From positions 1 through 18,724 of the forward strand of contig MU617221.1 of assembly GCA_025201705.1 (NCBI GenBank): a stretch of 18,724 bases of DNA. Reading direction: 5' to 3'. Within the stretch, counting starts at the first letter, position 1, and each line of letters starts with the position of its first letter. The position numbers were made by a program, and so were the translations under genes. Source of the stretch: Dissophora ornata. Its lineage: Eukaryota > Mortierellomycota > Mortierellomycetes > Mortierellales > Mortierellaceae. Below are positions 17,620 through 18,724 of the stretch, piece by piece. The notes under the pieces are model-generated. The model searched no databases and was not told the origin of the DNA. It saw nothing but the letters and a program-made list of their open reading frames with translations.

Positions 17620-18360
17620 ATGGCATCCCCCGTACAATTCCAGCGAGATATTTCCTCTCCGTCCTCTCCATCTTCCACATACACAGCATCATCCCCAACA
17701 TCATCGACCTGCTCCAACTCAAGTCACTGCAAATCGGTCCAGTTCTCTCGCTTCGTCAAGATCTCGTTCACGTACCCGAGCGACGAGTACGATCGGTCTG
17801 CAATCGAGCCTGCGAAACTCACATTGACTGAAACCTCTGAGCTCTTGCAACTGCGAAGCGATTGGCAACAAGAACTGGACGAGCGCCAGAAAGAAGCGCT
17901 CTTGGACCGCAACGATGATGGCTATGGTGGCAGCAATGGTGTCTGCCACATGAACAGACGCGAGCATTCTGCATCGCCCCCATCGTCGCCGTCATCTTCG
18001 CCCTGCTACCTCTCCTCGTTTCCAGAGTGGATGCCTTTGCCTCCCCCAGAACTGCAAAGCAACCATTCATGCCGTAGCCGCATCCACACACACTCGCTTC
18101 TCCAGCCGTCTTCAACTTGCTCGCATGCATCCCCACCGTGCTCGCCCGTGCTCTCGCATCACGACAGCTGCAGCAGCAGCAGCAGTGACGACGACGAATA
18201 CGACGCGGCGCTTTCAAGACCCCAGTCCCGGCCGTCGCTCACGCCCCAGCAACAGCAGCAGTACCAGCGACTGAAGCGGTTCGGCGGGAGTAGGAATGGG
18301 ATGATGCACCGGCACAGTCATTTCGATCGCTCGAAAGAGAATGTCGAGTGCCTCGCCTAG
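17620..18360 (+). CDS. Ser/Pro-rich fungal protein with FTYPSDEYDR motif and RVxF-like sites, function unknown
   Basis: The ATG at 17620 lies in good context (ACGCCATGG). The frame is open upstream only through non-ATG codons in the pyrimidine leader, and TAG ends it at 18358-18360, giving 246 residues and no intron. There is a Ser/Thr-rich start (residues 1-37), then CKSVQFSRFVKISFTYPSDE (37-56) and YDRSAIEPAKLTLTETSELL (57-76), then a charged helical stretch to about 98. The rest is disordered: SP/SSP clusters, a Ser run with DDDEYD (about 174-184) and QQQQQ near 220. KSVQF (38-42) and KISF (47-50) both fit the RVxF docking consensus of protein phosphatase 1. A [FY]TY-x(3)-EYDR block followed by a leucine helix looks like a conserved fungal module, but I cannot name a family. 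No signal peptide or membrane segment is present. A soluble regulatory protein is an inference. Confidence 0.75.
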   Translation: MASPVQFQRDISSPSSPSSTYTASSPTSSTCSNSSHCKSVQFSRFVKISFTYPSDEYDRSAIEPAKLTLTETSELLQLRSDWQQELDERQKEALLDRNDDGYGGSNGVCHMNRREHSASPPSSPSSSPCYLSSFPEWMPLPPPELQSNHSCRSRIHTHSLLQPSSTCSHASPPCSPVLSHHDSCSSSSSDDDEYDAALSRPQSRPSLTPQQQQQYQRLKRFGGSRNGMMHRHSHFDRSKENVECLA

Positions 18361-18724
18361 AAGGGCGAATATCGTGCCCTGTGCATCGAGATGCATGTCG
18401 AAATTTCTCGCCTTGCAATCCCCGCCCTCCCCTTTTTTTTTGTTCAAGTTCATCGCATTGTCTCGACGTTTCTTCGCCAAACAGCAATCAGCATACCCTT
18501 CGTCTCCTCTGTCGCGCCTTACCTCATATTGCACCGAGGTTCTTTTTTTTTTTTTATTTTATTTCCTTTGACGTAATTTATTCAGCGTCCGCTCTCATTG
18601 GCGGAGCACATATTGACAAGACGTTTGTCACAAGTTTTTTGCGATGGATCACGAATATTTCGTTGGCCGCGCTTGATATTTTTCCCTTGTTTCTCTCGCG
18701 TAAGCACATTGCAGCAACGCAGCA
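18361..18724. other. 3' flank and possible start of another promoter
   Basis: After the stop the sequence is pyrimidine-rich, with T-runs at 18435-18442 and 18543-18555 that can serve 3'-end formation. No coding region is evident up to the window edge. Confidence 0.45.
18569..18605. promoter_or_regulatory. CRE-like TGACGTAA and inverted CCAAT element
   Basis: TGACGTAA (18569-18576) matches bZIP/ATF-CREB sites. CATTGGCGG (18598-18606) contains an inverted CCAAT, and TCCGC...GCGGA forms an inverted repeat around it. Together they suggest a promoter for a gene beyond the right edge, or regulatory DNA for the gene on the left. Confidence 0.25.

Noticed and set aside
17357..17827. 156-codon Ser/Pro/Thr-rich frame overlapping the last gene
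   Set aside because: It is a product of the pyrimidine-rich leader, and another frame carries the conserved-looking FTYPSDEYDR text.

Overview
The window is nuclear DNA of an early-diverging filamentous fungus, most likely Mortierellaceae (Mortierella sensu lato). The best evidence is the partial ribosomal DNA at about 5.1-6.9 kb. Its ITS2 end and 28S start match my memory of Mortierella, including CTCGATCTCAAATCAAGTAA before the ACCCGCTGAACTTAAGC core. Spliceosomal introns (GT...AG, one with a perfect TACTAAC branch site), AATAAA signals and crinkler-type genes agree with this. There are no operons, CRISPR arrays or bacterial signals.

Left part (1-8.0 kb) is a graveyard of broken genes. It holds, in order: (i) a frameshifted P-loop NTPase plus PD-(D/E)XK nuclease gene of the crinkler/CR-effector type (about 449-2033, +); (ii) a second crinkler gene (about 2208-4153, +) that keeps the end of the ubiquitin-like header, the linker and the Walker B region, but has several frameshifts and no visible P-loop; (iii) an unidentified decayed multi-exon coding relic (about 4306-4956, +); (iv) an orphan rDNA piece, ITS2 plus the 5' part of 28S, with internal deletions and many apparent C-to-T/G-to-A changes (about 5085-6928, +); (v) another decayed coding relic on the minus strand (about 7111-7994), interrupted by a 22-bp tandem duplication.

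Right part (8.3-18.7 kb) holds two intact genes separated by almost 8 kb. The first is a two-exon minus-strand gene (8336-9671) for a seven-helix CREST/alkaline-ceramidase-like membrane protein. It has an 18-histidine stretch in its N-terminal tail, and its predicted Zn/catalytic residues show ceramidase-like spacing. The second is an intronless plus-strand gene (17620-18360) for a Ser/Pro-rich protein with a conserved-looking FTYPSDEYDR segment and two RVxF-like motifs. The gap between them is full of microsatellites (CTCACT/CT, GA, CA/TA, poly-A), with a few TATA-like sites, palindromes and one weak candidate exon near 15.8 kb. I recognise no gene there.

The genes do not form a pathway. The contrast is between a repeat- and effector-rich decaying block and a sparse block of housekeeping or lineage-specific genes. 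Family calls rest on motifs and remembered family features, not on searches.
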